Source: Epinephelus fuscoguttatus
Lineage: Eukaryota; Chordata; Actinopteri; Perciformes; Serranidae
DNA length: 64,000 nt
Direction: 5' to 3'
Assembly: GCF_011397635.1 (NCBI RefSeq)
Contig: NC_064771.1
Location: forward strand, 12,277,379-12,341,378
The translations under genes and the position numbers were made by a program. Under the pieces are notes generated by a model. It was given only the letters and a program-made list of their open reading frames with translations. It did not search any database and was not told where the DNA came from. This document shows, in pieces, positions 48,216 through 61,000 of this stretch. Positions within the stretch are counted from its first letter, which is position 1. Each line of letters begins with the position of its first letter.

Positions 48216-50181
48216 TCCAGAATCACACACTCCACACAGGAAATAACTCCTGGCAGTGTCAACTGAAAACTGGCCTGTATCCCATGCAGGTAGGTTCATC
48301 AGTGCTTGCAGCCTTAACTTTATTTGTACTTTTTTTTTTTAACAATTATTTTTAATGATAATAATAACTTTTTGTATTTTTTATTGTCAAAAAAGATTTG
48401 TATCTTCTTAAAACTGAATTTTATGTTTCCAAATCATTTATTTAGCTTTTTTTTTTTTTCGAAAATAAATAAATAAATAAAAAAAATCACCATAAACAAA
48501 CATTTAAATCAGATTTAAATTGTTTTAAATAGTGGAGCATAAGGGACTTCTGGGATCAATTATGAGAGGAAAAAAAAAAATCAAACATTGCTGTAATTTC
48601 AGATATAAAACTAGAAATGGCCTGTGTGTTGGTCAAAACATGTTGGCTGATTTTAAGCCTGTTTTTATTGATCCATAATGAACTAGTTCGTGATTAAAGC
48701 TTTTTATATATTTTTGAAGAGTGCCTTGAATTTATCATTTTTCTTATTCTGGCCTGTTTGATTATCAGATGTTTTCCTCCAATATGTTTATTTTAGGGCT
48801 GTCAAACATTTAATTTTTTCTTAATCACAACTGCTGATTTCAATAGTTAAGTTTTAATTGCATTGCATACACATTAACAAAGTGAAGCAATTCTTACCAG
48901 AGATGCAAAGAAATGTGCTTTATAATTTGAACTTTTTTAAATAACACATTAATGCTGACAACCCTAGTGTATTTCCAACAAGCAGGATATATAGGACCAG
49001 TTTATGAAGGGAAATCTCTAAATAGGCTGCAGCATTTTTTTTTTTTTTTTAAAAATCTTTACATACAAAAATTACATAAATATGCAGTGTAAAACAAACT
49101 GTAGATGAGCCACTAGAATGTCAACAGTATTTCTGTAATAGTGAGTATACAGTGACTGAAAAAAGTCAATGTAAAGTAATGTGTAGGTTGACTCCCATGG
49201 AGGTGTGAATACACATATTGTTGCAGTGGAACTGTAATTGTGTGTTTTTTATGACGAGGTTTGGAAGAGGTAAAAGAAAAAATAAATACATGAGCAGGGT
49301 ACAAAATCCACTGCATACTTTTCCTCTTTTAGTTTTTTGGACTGCTGGAATTGTCCACTTAAAATCAAAATCCTATATAATCAGCAGATCAGTCCCCCAG
49401 CTTTTCTTAGACACATAGCAGGCCTACATAATGGATCAGTGAGCAACATCAACACCTTCATGTGTAATGTTTTTTTTAAACAGGATAATCCTAGAAACAG
49501 TCACTGTAATCCGTCAAAATTTCCTCCAAATACATTCACCCAAAGAACAAAGTGTCCTGCTGTAGCTGCTCACAGCTATAAAGTCTCCTGAGAGCAAAGA
49601 AGTTGCCTGGGAACTAAAGAAAACAGATTCTGTGTCTGGTGAAGTGAGTCAGTATGACAAACAGCTACTGCACAACTTGCCTGCTCTCGCCTCGTTTAAA
49701 TACAATCTGACTGGATTTATTCATAGCTCAAAACTTGATGTAGAGTGTGATTCTCAGGCTGGAGAAAGAGATCAAAAAGTTAGGTGACACTGATGTTGCA
49801 GTATGGGTTTGGAGTCCCTTTTGTCTCTTTCCTGGTATTCGCTGTGCTGGATCTAAGAAGACAGACTCATTAAAGCTGGTAAGATATTAAAAAGTTTCTT
49901 GATCATGAAATTATTTGTATCATTAGAAATGTGTTTAAAGCACCCAACCCAAAACTCCTACATAGTCTTAGTTAATTTGCTTTGTCATGGAACAACGGTG
50001 ATGATGTTGTGGATATCCAAGAAGAGGTACAACTGGACTTTGTCTACTGTTTCAGTTGGCTGGACTGTGTTGGGTAACATAATCTTGCAAACCGGTTCCA
50101 CTGTCAACTCCTCCGTCACAGCACATTACTGAACCCTGTTAACTACAGACCTGTCACTGTCCCGTGTCTCCGTGCAGCAGG
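48216..50181. other. Spacer upstream of lrrc18
   Basis: AT-rich, with several A and T runs and an (AAAT)n stretch near 48466-48484. The last part must hold the lrrc18 promoter and a non-coding first exon: the sequence just before the start codon ends CCGTGCAGCAG, which looks like a splice acceptor. The upstream exon could not be placed. Confidence 0.5.
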
Positions 50182-51094
50182 ATGGCCAAAGGAAAGAAAA
50201 ACAAACAGGCTAAAAGTAAAACCATCACCCTGAAAGTGGCTCAGAACTGCGTGGAGTTGACGCTGGAAGGTAAACGTCGTCTGAATCTCAGTTTTAAGGA
50301 GGTCGATGTGGTGCCAAAGTGCATCCAGAAGCTGTATGATGTGGATGAACTTGACCTGAGCAGGAACCTGATCAGAAAGGTCCCCGACTTTATTGAATAT
50401 TTCATCCGCATCCAGGTTTTGGATCTGCACAGCAACTATGTGAGTATGACAGAAAACTATTAGAATAATTTTGGTTTATTTGACTATTTGCCTTTGTTGG
50501 TGACACAAAACAGCTGTTTTATATACTCTGTGGCTCTGGGGGACCTAGGTCTAAGAAAATAACCCCTACAATGTAATCGGAGTCACCTCCAATTGGGCTT
50601 GGATAGTTAGTATTGAAATCGTAAATTGGTGTTTGGCATTATGCTGTGTATCACATAATGTGTCAATGTTTTTATTGCAGCTGGAGCAGCTCCCCGAGAC
50701 TATCGGCCGTCTCCAGAACCTGCTGGTTTTGAATCTGTGTAACAACCGTCTGACGAGCCTCCCCAGTGAGCTTGGCCTGCTGAAGAAACTCCACACCCTC
50801 AACCTGGGTCTCAACCAGCTGGAGACTCTTCCCCCCTCCATCGGTGCTCTGAAGGAGCTCCGCCACCTCGGCCTTTCTGACAACCAATTCACCCGTGTCC
50901 CTGGCTGCCTTGCGAGGCTGAATCAGCTGGAGAAGGTCAACCTGGACAGGAACCCCATCCTCACTGAGAAGGCACCGGGCCACAAGTCACTCATGATAAC
51001 GGAGCAGCTTTACCTGGTCAAGGAGAGCTCCCTGTGTGAGGACTGCCTGAAGAAGTGCCAGACTGAGAGGAAGAGGGTGGAGAAAGGGGACTGA
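50182..51094 (+). CDS. lrrc18: Leucine-rich repeat-containing protein 18 (complete, 2 coding exons, 223 aa)
   Basis: Exons 50182-50439 (86 codons) and 50681-51094 splice at a phase-0 GT-AG intron of 241 bases. The protein starts MAKGKKNKQAKSKTITLKVA, a basic stretch matching the LRRC18 start, followed by about six leucine-rich repeats (DELDLSRNLIRKVP, QVLDLHSNYLEQLP, LVLNLCNNRLTSLP, HTLNLGLNQLETLP, RHLGLSDNQFTRVP, EKVNLDRNP). It ends with the LRRC18 cysteine motif SLCEDCLKKCQTERKR. It is about 40 residues shorter than the human protein (261 aa), because the tail after the cysteine motif is nearly absent. In mammals LRRC18 is testis-enriched and cytoplasmic, linked to spermatogenesis. In mammals it lies inside WDFY4; no WDFY4 exon was recognised here. 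Confidence 0.92.
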
Positions 51095-51567
51095 ATTACT
51101 GTGTCTAACCAACATGAAGACTCAGGATGACAGGGAGATGCACAGCCTGGATCACTGTAAAATCTAAATACTACCTAGTGAAGTGATTTAGGTTTCACCA
51201 CAGCACCATCTGCTGACATCCACTGGACTTACATGATGCATTGGCACTGTTGTTAACTGACTTTTATGCAGCTGGTATCCAGTGTTTAGGGCAAAGACAC
51301 GCAGTTGGCGGAAATGGATGCTTGTGTTTTTAACTCAAGTTATATAGTTTAAGTGGATATTTTAGCAAAAGGCCATCTCAACCTTCGAAAGTTTTTCAAA
51401 ATAAGGTATCACATTGTTAAAGTATTTATGTCCCCTAAAATGTCTGAAAGTTTGTTACTAATGAGGTGTTCTCACATTCTTCTACTAAGGGGGCGATATC
51501 TGTGCACTTCCCTAAAATCTGAGGTTCAAACCTACGTTGGCTAGCTAGATTAGTAACGTCACCAATA
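51095..51567. other. lrrc18 3' flank
   Basis: Presumed 3' UTR. No AATAAA occurs close to the stop codon; the nearest canonical one noticed is at 52955-52960, beyond the repeats. Confidence 0.4.
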
Positions 51568-52397
51568 GAGTGCCCCAGAAAGGACGTTTTTCTGTAGGCC
51601 GACACGTAAATTAGCATCACACTGGTTCCCTCATCAAATAGCCTGTGGGATTTTTCCATTGGATTTTGGATTATTGCTGAAAATAAGCTTTGTGGCAAAC
51701 AAACGTTTATGATGCTTACGTGTTTTCAGCAAGATAATCTTCACAAATGGTCACCACTTTCATGATTATTGAACCCTAAATTCAACTGCCACATGTAAAA
51801 AGCTAACGTTAGGCTAAAACTGAACTACGCTACGGTCACTTAACGTCAACACCATAACAAGCCTGTAAAGCTGTCTTTAGTGCGGCACAGTATGATGACT
51901 TGTTAGCAACCGTCTTTTAAAAGACACTTAGAAGCTTCATAGTTCATGAGTGGAGCATTTAGTGATGAATATTATGTCGTTGAACAAAACATGAAAGTCT
52001 CTTAAGCTTGTGTGAACCACAGACATTGTTTCAGGTATCTAACCAGGGGCGCTGGTGGCTTAGTGGTAGACCAGGTGCCCCATGTACAAGGCTGTTGCCG
52101 CAGCGGCCCGGGCTCGACCCCGGCCTGTGGCCCTTTGCTGCATGTCACTCACACGCCAGGGTCAAGCCCGGGCCGCTGCTCGACCCCAGCCTGTGGCCCT
52201 TTGCTGCAGATCACTCACACTTGTCTGTCCTATACATTAAAGGCTAAAAAGCCCCCCAAAAATCTTTAAAAAAAAAAAAAAAAAGGTATCTAACCAAAAA
52301 ATCTGTTTAAAAAAATAATTGAATTTGAGACAAGGGAACCATGAGTGATAAAATACTAATTAATTTCTGGGTTTTAGGACTCATTCCTGGGGCACTC
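51568..52397 (-). mobile_element. TIR element E, copy B, with a SINE inserted
   Basis: Inverted copy of the element at 43143-44254. Ends GAGTGCCCCAGAAAGGACG and (inverted) GAGTGCCCCAGGAATGAGTC share a perfect 11-bp terminal repeat. It lacks the 563-bp insertion and shows the intact target CTTATTTTC (minus strand, 51679-51687). It carries its own SINE at 52046-52283. Without the SINE it is about 580 bp. The flanks show no clear duplication. Confidence 0.8.
52046..52283 (+). mobile_element. tRNA-derived SINE, full length, with 13-bp target duplication
   Basis: AGGTATCTAACCA flanks it at 52033-52045 and 52284-52296. The head has an A box TGGCTTAGTGGTAG and a B box GGCTCGACCCC. A block containing CTGTGGCCCTTTGCTGCA is duplicated inside (about 52122-52144 and 52190-52212). 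It ends with ATTAAAGGCTAAAAAGCCCC and a poly-A tail of about 17. The exact duplication and poly-A tail suggest it is young. Confidence 0.9.
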
Positions 52398-55036
52398 CAT
52401 CCACCTTATTTCTGAGGGTGCATCTGTAGCAATGATTATGGGTGCAACTCCTGGGGAGATAGTGGAAAGAGTAGTATGCACTGGCTTTCTATAGTTAGAC
52501 CCAGTGGCTAATCTTGTTGGCTAACCACCAGTGGCAGTTCCTTTAGCATTATCTACGTTAGCATTAGCTGGTAAACATTACGTGTATTCACTTTACATGA
52601 GCTTAAATTAATACAGAATTATGTTCCCTGAATGTGTTAGTGTCTGTTTATGAGTTTTAAGAAATCAGAAATGAGATGGCTGTCAGAGATGGCAGAGGTA
52701 TGATCACACTTTCCCATCTGAGATGAACAGGTGGTGTTTTCCATTTTTTATTTTCCAGTCACATTAGGAAAGAGGATTAGTGTACCATTCATGGCACTGT
52801 TACCATTGGAACAGTGCCATGAACAGTAATTTATGCAAGGTATCATGGGGGCTAGGAATAAGGTAGATAACTTTCATGCCATGTCTATCACATGGCAGCT
52901 TATATATCAGTGTTGGCACATTTGATGCCTTAGGCCAGCCTTCCCCCGCTGCTGAATAAAGAACACAGATTTATGGAACAGATTTATTGACTGGTTGTTT
53001 TCTATTGACACACCGTCTCTTACAGCAGAGGCACAGTACTTGTGTTATTTTTCAGTAAAATGTGATTGTGATTGAGGACATAAAGTGACACATTTAATAG
53101 TGTTCTCTTTCCCCTATCATGAATAATAGGTAGAGCTGGCCTAACACATAAGCCACCAGAGGCCCCTAATTGCACCAAACATAACCCCTAACCCTGTCCC
53201 ACAAGCAGAGCCGGGCAGTCCTATGCTCACTCAGGTGTCAATGTTACACACACATAATTTTACAATACAATGACTATCTACTCTCTAAGTCAAAGTTTAG
53301 TTAAAGCTCTGAATTAATGCAAGAGGGAAAGCAATGGATTGACATTGAGTATTGAATTTAAAATGTTGATTAGCTGAGAATACTGGGCAGTTTCTATGCA
53401 CATCTGTCAGTAAATAATAACCATCAAGTATTCAGCCTGGCCCACTGAGCACCAAACCAGATTTCAACACTAGTTGAAAACTAGTTGATACTGGGCCTGA
53501 ATGTCTAAGACCTCCTTTCACCCTCTTTTTTTAACTAGCTAAAATGTGGTTACAACATCAGCATGTCACAAAAACAAATTTCTTTAATTACACTGATGAT
53601 TTGTTAAGTTGTTCTGACTTGTTTATATAAGGACGTCATATCTACAGCAACAACAAGCATGGCTAAAAGCTAAACTATTACCGACTCCGCTGTGGTTCCA
53701 AAAAGAAGAACAGCTTCAGTAGTGTGAAATATAAACTGTGACGTCCTCAGTGTTTTATGAACAGTTCTGGACTTCTCAGACTCTTTTAGCAAATTACAGC
53801 TCAGAGGGAACTCATTCTGCGGCTCCTCTGGCAGCGGCACAAAGGGAGAGAAAGGGAGCTGGTGTCGTCAAATGATTTTGTCATAAACCTTTGGTAATCT
53901 AAACATACATGATGTTTGCGGCTCAACAAAAAACTACATATATGTGAATGTGCAATAGCCATTGTAGCATAACAGCCTGTCACAGGTTACAGCGTGATTT
54001 TTAGAGGATAAATGGCAGAGCATAAAGGTCCAGGTGAAAAAAACACCCCATCTCAATCATTCAGGATTTTTGCTAAAAAAGTAGGAAATCACCTGTTGAT
54101 TTATATGAATAAATCCCAGGGGGCATTTTGTGTATTTGGGAGCTGTTTAAATGTGTAATTCTTGGTAGATTTTATTTTATTGTACTATTTATACTGTATA
54201 CAGAATCTGAATCTCACTCTGAGTTACTGTTGTTGTTTACAAACTAAAGAAATGAGAGATAATTTCAGTTTAGTTTTTACTGAATATTTTAAGGTAAACT
54301 GTAAACTACATCAATTATTTTGTTGCAACTCTATCTTCTTAAACTAATAATAAAATATTTTTCATTAATCTCTCATATTATCAAGAATATATAAAATGCT
54401 TGCTGAGATAGTATAAATAGTATTTTATATTTTAAAATGTATAAAAGAAAATGTTTTGTGCTTAAGTTTGACAGTAGACGATATGCTGGATCATTGGGCA
54501 GTACAAGCGCAGACTACACTGAGAAGGATCAGCAATATCTTTAGGTGGTAATGGAGAAAGTACTGAATTTACTGTGTATCTACTGTTTAAACGTAGTGTT
54601 GCAATTATGAGGTCCCACTTTAGTCTTTACATGCTTGTTCTATTTGCACAATATTTGCAAGATGCAAGCTGGTTCAGTGCCATGTTAAATGACAACATGT
54701 TACATTAAGAGGGCCCCCAAAAGTCTAGGGTCGTCCCTGACAGTAGGGAATAAATAATACTTGGCTCGAGGGAGAGTCTACTCAGACAAACCTCACAAAA
54801 CCTTGTGATCATGACCACTTCACTAACCACAAAGTCTTATTTCCTCTAACCTTACTATGACCATGCTGCCTTTATGGTGCTTAGCTGGTCAAGTTTCATA
54901 AATTGTGTTGCCAGTATCTCCCAACCCATAACCACAACACGCCGGCTACGGCAAGCGAGGAGGGTCTGTTTTATTTAAAGCTTTCCGGTCTCCCACTGTC
55001 AACACTTGGCTCGAGCGCTGCTGCGGAGCAACGACG
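52398..55036. other. Spacer between lrrc18 and get4
   Basis: No exon recognised. It holds a perfect 14-bp hairpin at 52788-52823 and AT-rich sequence. The last 120 bases are more GC-rich with CGCCGGCTACGGCAAGCGAG and CCACTGTCAACACTTGGCTC, which fits a TATA-less, CpG-type get4 promoter. Confidence 0.5.
52788..52823. repeat. Perfect 14-bp inverted repeat (hairpin)
   Basis: TTCATGGCACTGTT and AACAGTGCCATGAA are perfect complements separated by an 8-base loop ACCATTGG. Confidence 0.9.
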
Positions 55037-58000
55037 ATGTCTGAGCAGGAGTCTCTGAGGTGCTCCAGTGCCAGAAACCGTGGAGGCGTACAACGGGTGG
55101 AAGGAAAACTGCGAGCCAGCGTAGAAAAAGGGGATTACTATGAAGCACATCAGATGTACAGGACTTTATTTTTTAGGTAAGGCTCCGTTTCATGTCACTA
55201 GGTGCAGTTGTAATTGTCATTTGGTTTTGGGGCCTACCTGTTCCAGATCATTCCACTGTCAACCTTGCTTCTATGCCTGTCCGTTTGTGATTGGGTGAAT
55301 TCCACCACGGACCCACCCACTCATGTTGGTCCGGCTGTTCGTGTGGACAGCTGCGCCGTCAATCTTTAACAAACACAAAATGGGACTGCTAACTACGGCT
55401 AGTTAGCTAGCTACGTGTTCAGCAACACAACCAATGATAGCCGAAGCAGAATTAGCTGGGTCATTGATGCAAGACAGTGTTTAAACGTTAATGGAAAAAC
55501 ACTTGCGAATTAACAGATTGTAGCTGCTAACTGCTTTGTTGTCGTTTCCTCAACATCTGTTGAAGCTGTCCAGCTGTGTTAGCATTTAGCCAGATAGCAA
55601 CATACTGCAACGCCGCAGTCTGAGCTAGCTAACGTTATCTATGATTAACGTTAGACATGTAATTGCCCACTGTAAAGTATATTTATTTAATCTAGATTTG
55701 CAGCTGGTTACGCTTACATGGTCTGTAGTCAAAATTGCCGAATCTAGGATAAGACAGTTATCAGTTATGGTCTCTTTTCTAGTGTCTGTCTATTTCATTA
55801 AGGAACATTCACACACCTATCAGTGATTGCATACCAAGAGAAAACTGGATGCTGTTTTGGGTAATGAATAGATTAGAAGTGCTGCTAAACTGGTTGGATA
55901 TCTGCCTGGAGCATAGTTAACCAAAGAAGGTGATTTGTTCTGAATTCAGACCAGTGAAAGCCAGTCCTCCTTCATTACAGAGTGGGTTTATTATCCTCCT
56001 GCCTCTTTGTCATTGTCTTGCTATTTCTCATGACTAACAGTCATGTTTGTAATAAAATCCTCATAAAGGCAAGATGGAAAAAATAAAAAAAAATGTTGCA
56101 GCTGCTCTGTGGTCTTCAGGAAAGTTGTTATACACATTGCAATACTCATGATACCTTGTTTTGTACCTCAAGCAAAGCCAGCGTGCACATATCTTATCTT
56201 GCAGCCCTGTGTGGGAATAGTCTTGAGTGATGCAAACAAACCTCGTGTCTGTCCCGATAAGGGATAATACTTCATGTGTAACGCTGGGGCTCCTGTCCTC
56301 CATCAGGTACATGGCACAGGCAAAACATGCTGAGGCCAGGGAGCTGATGTACAATGGCGCTCTACTCTTCTTCAGCTATAATCAGGTACGTATTACACTA
56401 GATTTCTGCCGGAGTAGCTGATCTGGTGTATCCCACACCAAGTGTTAAATGTCAGGTGTACACATGTTCATGGAAACACCCTCGACAGAGAAATTTAAAA
56501 TGTCATGTTCCAAAGTAGCTTTGTTGGGCGACTGTGTTTGTCTACTTTAGTATGATTGTAATACCAGAGTAATGTCTATAAACTTGTCATTCACAAGTGA
56601 CACGGTGTATGTAAGAATGAAACTTTCACTCTTCACATTGTACATAACAGTTTTGTAGTTTAGACCACTTAAACTGAGACCAAGACCAGAGTGTATCGAG
56701 ACCGTGACAGGACCAAGACCAGCCCAGTGCAAGATCCACACAGCATGACACACTTGTGATAAAATCTAGACATGCAAACCGTAGTTATCCTCAAACTGAT
56801 CTGAAAGATCCACATTTCCATAAAAACAAATGACTGGTGCCCTGTCCAGTCTTGAAATAAAATCTTGAGTCCTCTCAGTGTCTCTGAGACTGAGACAAGA
56901 ACAAGTAAAAATGCAGTCGAGTCCAAGATGACACAGAGACTTTAAAAAAAGGGGTCTCAAGACCAAGACTATTCCCAAGTATTACATCATTGATAAATGA
57001 ACTTGTTTTCAGAGTAGCTGCACTATTGCTGCACACAGATTATCAGGTTTCCAGCCCTAATCTAAGGTAGATAGATTGCTTAATTAAGCTTATCCTCCCA
57101 GTCCCCAAGTTGCTCATGTAAAACACCTAATTCCTTTAAAAATATGGAATAAAATATACACTTTATTGTGTTTTCATCTCCAGCAAAACAGTGCAGCAGA
57201 CCTGTCCATGCTGGTACTGGAGGTGTTGGAGAAATCTGAGGCAAAAGTTGATGATGAAATATTAGGTAAGTGGTAGCCTTCAGTCTGTGAAAGAGTACCT
57301 TCACTAAACTGTACATTTGTAATAAGGCGAGAATAGATAGTTTCCAGATATGCTGTGCTTTCATGTCTACTGTCTTTTTTTTGTGTGAAAGAGAGTCATA
57401 TTTACATCAACTGCTTTGGGGAATTTTTAGGGCTGTAAATCACTGGCTTCATCATGATGCGATATTATATTGATTCTTTGGACAGTGATTCAGTATTTGC
57501 TGATATCACAAATTCTGCCATGACATGATTTCAATACCATGCAATTCAGGGGTGTGTGACCAATGAGACAATATCATCTGCCCATTTAACACAGTCAGTT
57601 ACAGAAGAAGCAGCTACTCCTTTCTGTTTTGCTTTTGGCTGTAGCACAGTAATAACTTTTAAGGTTCATAGGCTAAATATTATTTTTTTTTTTTTTTGCT
57701 GGTCAGCAATAATGAGCTTCAGCACTTTAACATTGCATAAATTAGCCTCGCAGCTAGCAGACTTTTTCTCCACTTTTACATAACAAATGACATGTATTAT
57801 TTATACTCTTTCTTACTCACCATTGGTTTAAGTCACTGTGTCTCCCAAAAGAACAGCACAGTTGAATTTTGGCCTGCATGCATGTTTTTTTTTGTTTGTT
57901 TGTTTTCAGCCAAACATTGTTGAAACGGAACAGTTAATGTTGCTGTAATAAGAAGTTAGCAGAGTGAGTTGCCTGGTCGAGTAGGTACATTGTGTTTTAT

Positions 58001-61000
58001 CTCGTAATGGCATTGTTTACATGACAAATGCTTTGTCTGTTGACCTCTGTTTTTACTGAAATCCAAAATATTTCCACACTGCTGATTTATTCCAGAGTAA
58101 ATAATGTCATCCTCTTCATCTTTTTCTTGGCTGCTGCCATTATCTGCCTGGTGCTGTTTGGCAGTGACACAGAATTTCAAAATAAAGGAGTATCCTAAAG
58201 ATGATATGGATTGATGTTTTCACTTTGCATTGAATGTACTGTATCATTGAATTTATATATTAATCAAGACTGATAGATCATTACACTCCTAGAAATATGT
58301 CCTCATATTGTTACTGCACTAATTGTTAAACCAACAGACAGCACTTTTCACAGCAAGATTAACACGGCTTCAAAACACAACTATGGCGCACTTTAAATTT
58401 CAACTTTTAAAGTTGATCATTTCATTGTCGGTGAGCAAAGTAAAAGCCAATAGATTTAGTTTTTTGTGGAGGCGAATCAGGCTTTACAAGGACAATGTAA
58501 CCACTGCAAAAAGAGCCAAAGTTGAAATGTATAAAGAGTACACATGAACATTATAACATATATATATTTACAGTATGTCCTGATTAATAAATACTAGCCT
58601 TTAATGCAGTGAGGCATTTTTAACAGCTGGCATACCCAGAGTACAGTGGGTGATGGATTGTGCTTTACATATATAGCCAGTACAGATCCATTATTGATTG
58701 ACCTTTACTGATACTACTACTTTGCTGATCTTCCGACTCTGTTTGGGGCATCTCTAATCACTTGTAAATGCTGCAGCATTACATCGTCATGTCATTTAGA
58801 GAAGTTTGCCTTTCACGAGGAGGGGCGTAGAAAGGACATTCTCTGATTTTTGTTGGGGTTGTGTGTGTGTGTTTGTTGAACAGAATGCCTGGCTAAGCTG
58901 TTCAGCCCGATGGACCCGAACTCTCCAGAGAGAGTAGCGTTTGTGTCCAGAGCCTTGAAGTGGTCCACAGGAGGGTCCGGCAAGTTGGGCCACCCAAAAC
59001 TACATCAGCTGCTAGCTGTCACCTTGTGGAAAGGTAATCAGTTAATCATTTAGTTTATAAAGTGTGGAGGATAGTAACAAATGTGTAACACAGGTCACAA
59101 TAAATACTGGACAATCTAGATTGTTTTAGTGTGAGTTGCCGAGTGTTGGAGGTATCAGCCATAGAGATGTATGCCTTCTCTCCACTGTAATGGAATTAGA
59201 TGGCACTCGGCTTGCGGTGCTCAAAGCGCCAACAAAATAAATTCGAAAAACAATGTCTCTTTCCAGAAATCATGACCCAGTTCCTCAAGATAATCCACAG
59301 TCTTTGTTGTGAGCAGTTTCATGTAGGAACTATTTTCTTGCTACTGAACTACACCTGCCAACTGCATGATAGTGCAGAAGGAAGTGTGCATCTACTCATG
59401 GACGAGAGGCTCGTGCTCGTGACAGCGTGAGATGTAAACATTAATGGTGTCCTCCTCAGCTGACCTTGGCTGAGCTAGCTGAGTGGTGCAAGTTGAACTA
59501 GCAGTAGATGCATGCTTCGTTCTGCGCAGAGATTCAGTTGGTTGGTGTAGTTTGGTAGCTCTTATGCAAAAGCCGATGTCACAGCATTTTCTTTGGTCAT
59601 GTAGCACCAATTTCAAAAGTATTTGTGTCTTTTCACTGCATAGACAGCCCAGTTTGAAGAAGGGACTGTCTTTCAAGGAGTGAAATGCCTATTTAACTGT
59701 TTAAAATATATATATATTTTTTTATATTTCTGTGTATTCAGAGCAAAACTACAGTGAGTCTCGTTACCACTTCCTGCATTCGTCTGACGGGGAGGGCTGT
59801 GCACAGATGCTGGTGGAGTATTCAGCGTCACGAGGCTTCCGCAGCGAGGTCGACATGTTTGTGGCGCAGGCCGTCCTACAGTAAGTGAAAATATTTGTTT
59901 TTGATTTCATGCAATATAAAAGCAGAAATGACTTTCCATGTTTAGTTAAAAAAAATTCTAGTGCAGCTGTAGTCTGTAATGTCAGTAAATGTAAGCTGAC
60001 CTGTTTGTTAGATTTAAGGTGTAGCTTTCAGAGTGTGCAGTGGAGAAAGCGGTATTGATGCATCCTCCTCCTGCATGTTTGTCCTGCAGTCAGATCCATT
60101 TTCTGTCTGTCAGCAGTTTCTTTAAAGTGCCTTTGATCTCTCTGTGTTTCTGGTCTACCGTCTCTCACTCTCTTATCTGTGTCACACTTTCTCTCCCATC
60201 TTCTCCTTCTGTTTTTATCCCTCGTCCTTTATCTATTTCTGTCCTTTCCCTCTCTGAACCTCCACCCTCCAGGTTCCTCTGCTTAAAGAACAAAAACAGC
60301 GCTTCCGTGGTGTTCAGCACATACACAGAGAAACACCCGTCCATAGAGAAGGGCCCTCCCTTTGTCCAGCCTCTACTTAACTTTATCTGGTTTCTGCTGC
60401 TGGCAGTGGATGGGTGAGTTGTGATAACACTTTAACACTAGATATACATACTGACTTCATTAAGACCTGCCACATATGTCTTATATATAATGTCTCACTC
60501 TGTTGTATATCTGCACAGACTCCTTCAGCAGTCCTGAGCGTGTAATAAGCTAATTAAGCTAGCATTAGCTGATCTCCTACTGCAGCATTAATCTCATTTG
60601 ATTATGACGAATTTTATGCAGCAACTACAGACTACCTCTCCATGTTGTGAGCCTAAGTATAACATTATCTGAACTACTGCTGAGCTTGTTCCTGGAGTGC
60701 TTCGCAGCAGTTAAATGTTTGTGTTAGAAAAATAGATTTAGGATAATAATGTACACCACTCAAAGAATGTTTCTTCTCTTTATTTCTTCAGGGGTAAATT
60801 AACAGTTTTCACAGTGTTATGTGAGCAATATCAACCTTCCCTGAAGAGGGACCCCATGTATAATGAGGTGAGTGTTAGTGCTCAGGTATTTCTTCCCATG
60901 AATCATGTATGAAACGGCCTTCAGTAATGTAACAGCAGCTGCAACACACCATGTGTATACCATATGTATTATCAGGGTTCCCAAAGTTGTGAAATTCCTG

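Noticed and set aside
28604..50181. Hidden WDFY4 or FAM170B exons expected from mammalian synteny
   Set aside because: None of the frames or open segments on either strand shows BEACH, WD40 or other recognisable sequence. Short diverged exons could still be missed by eye.
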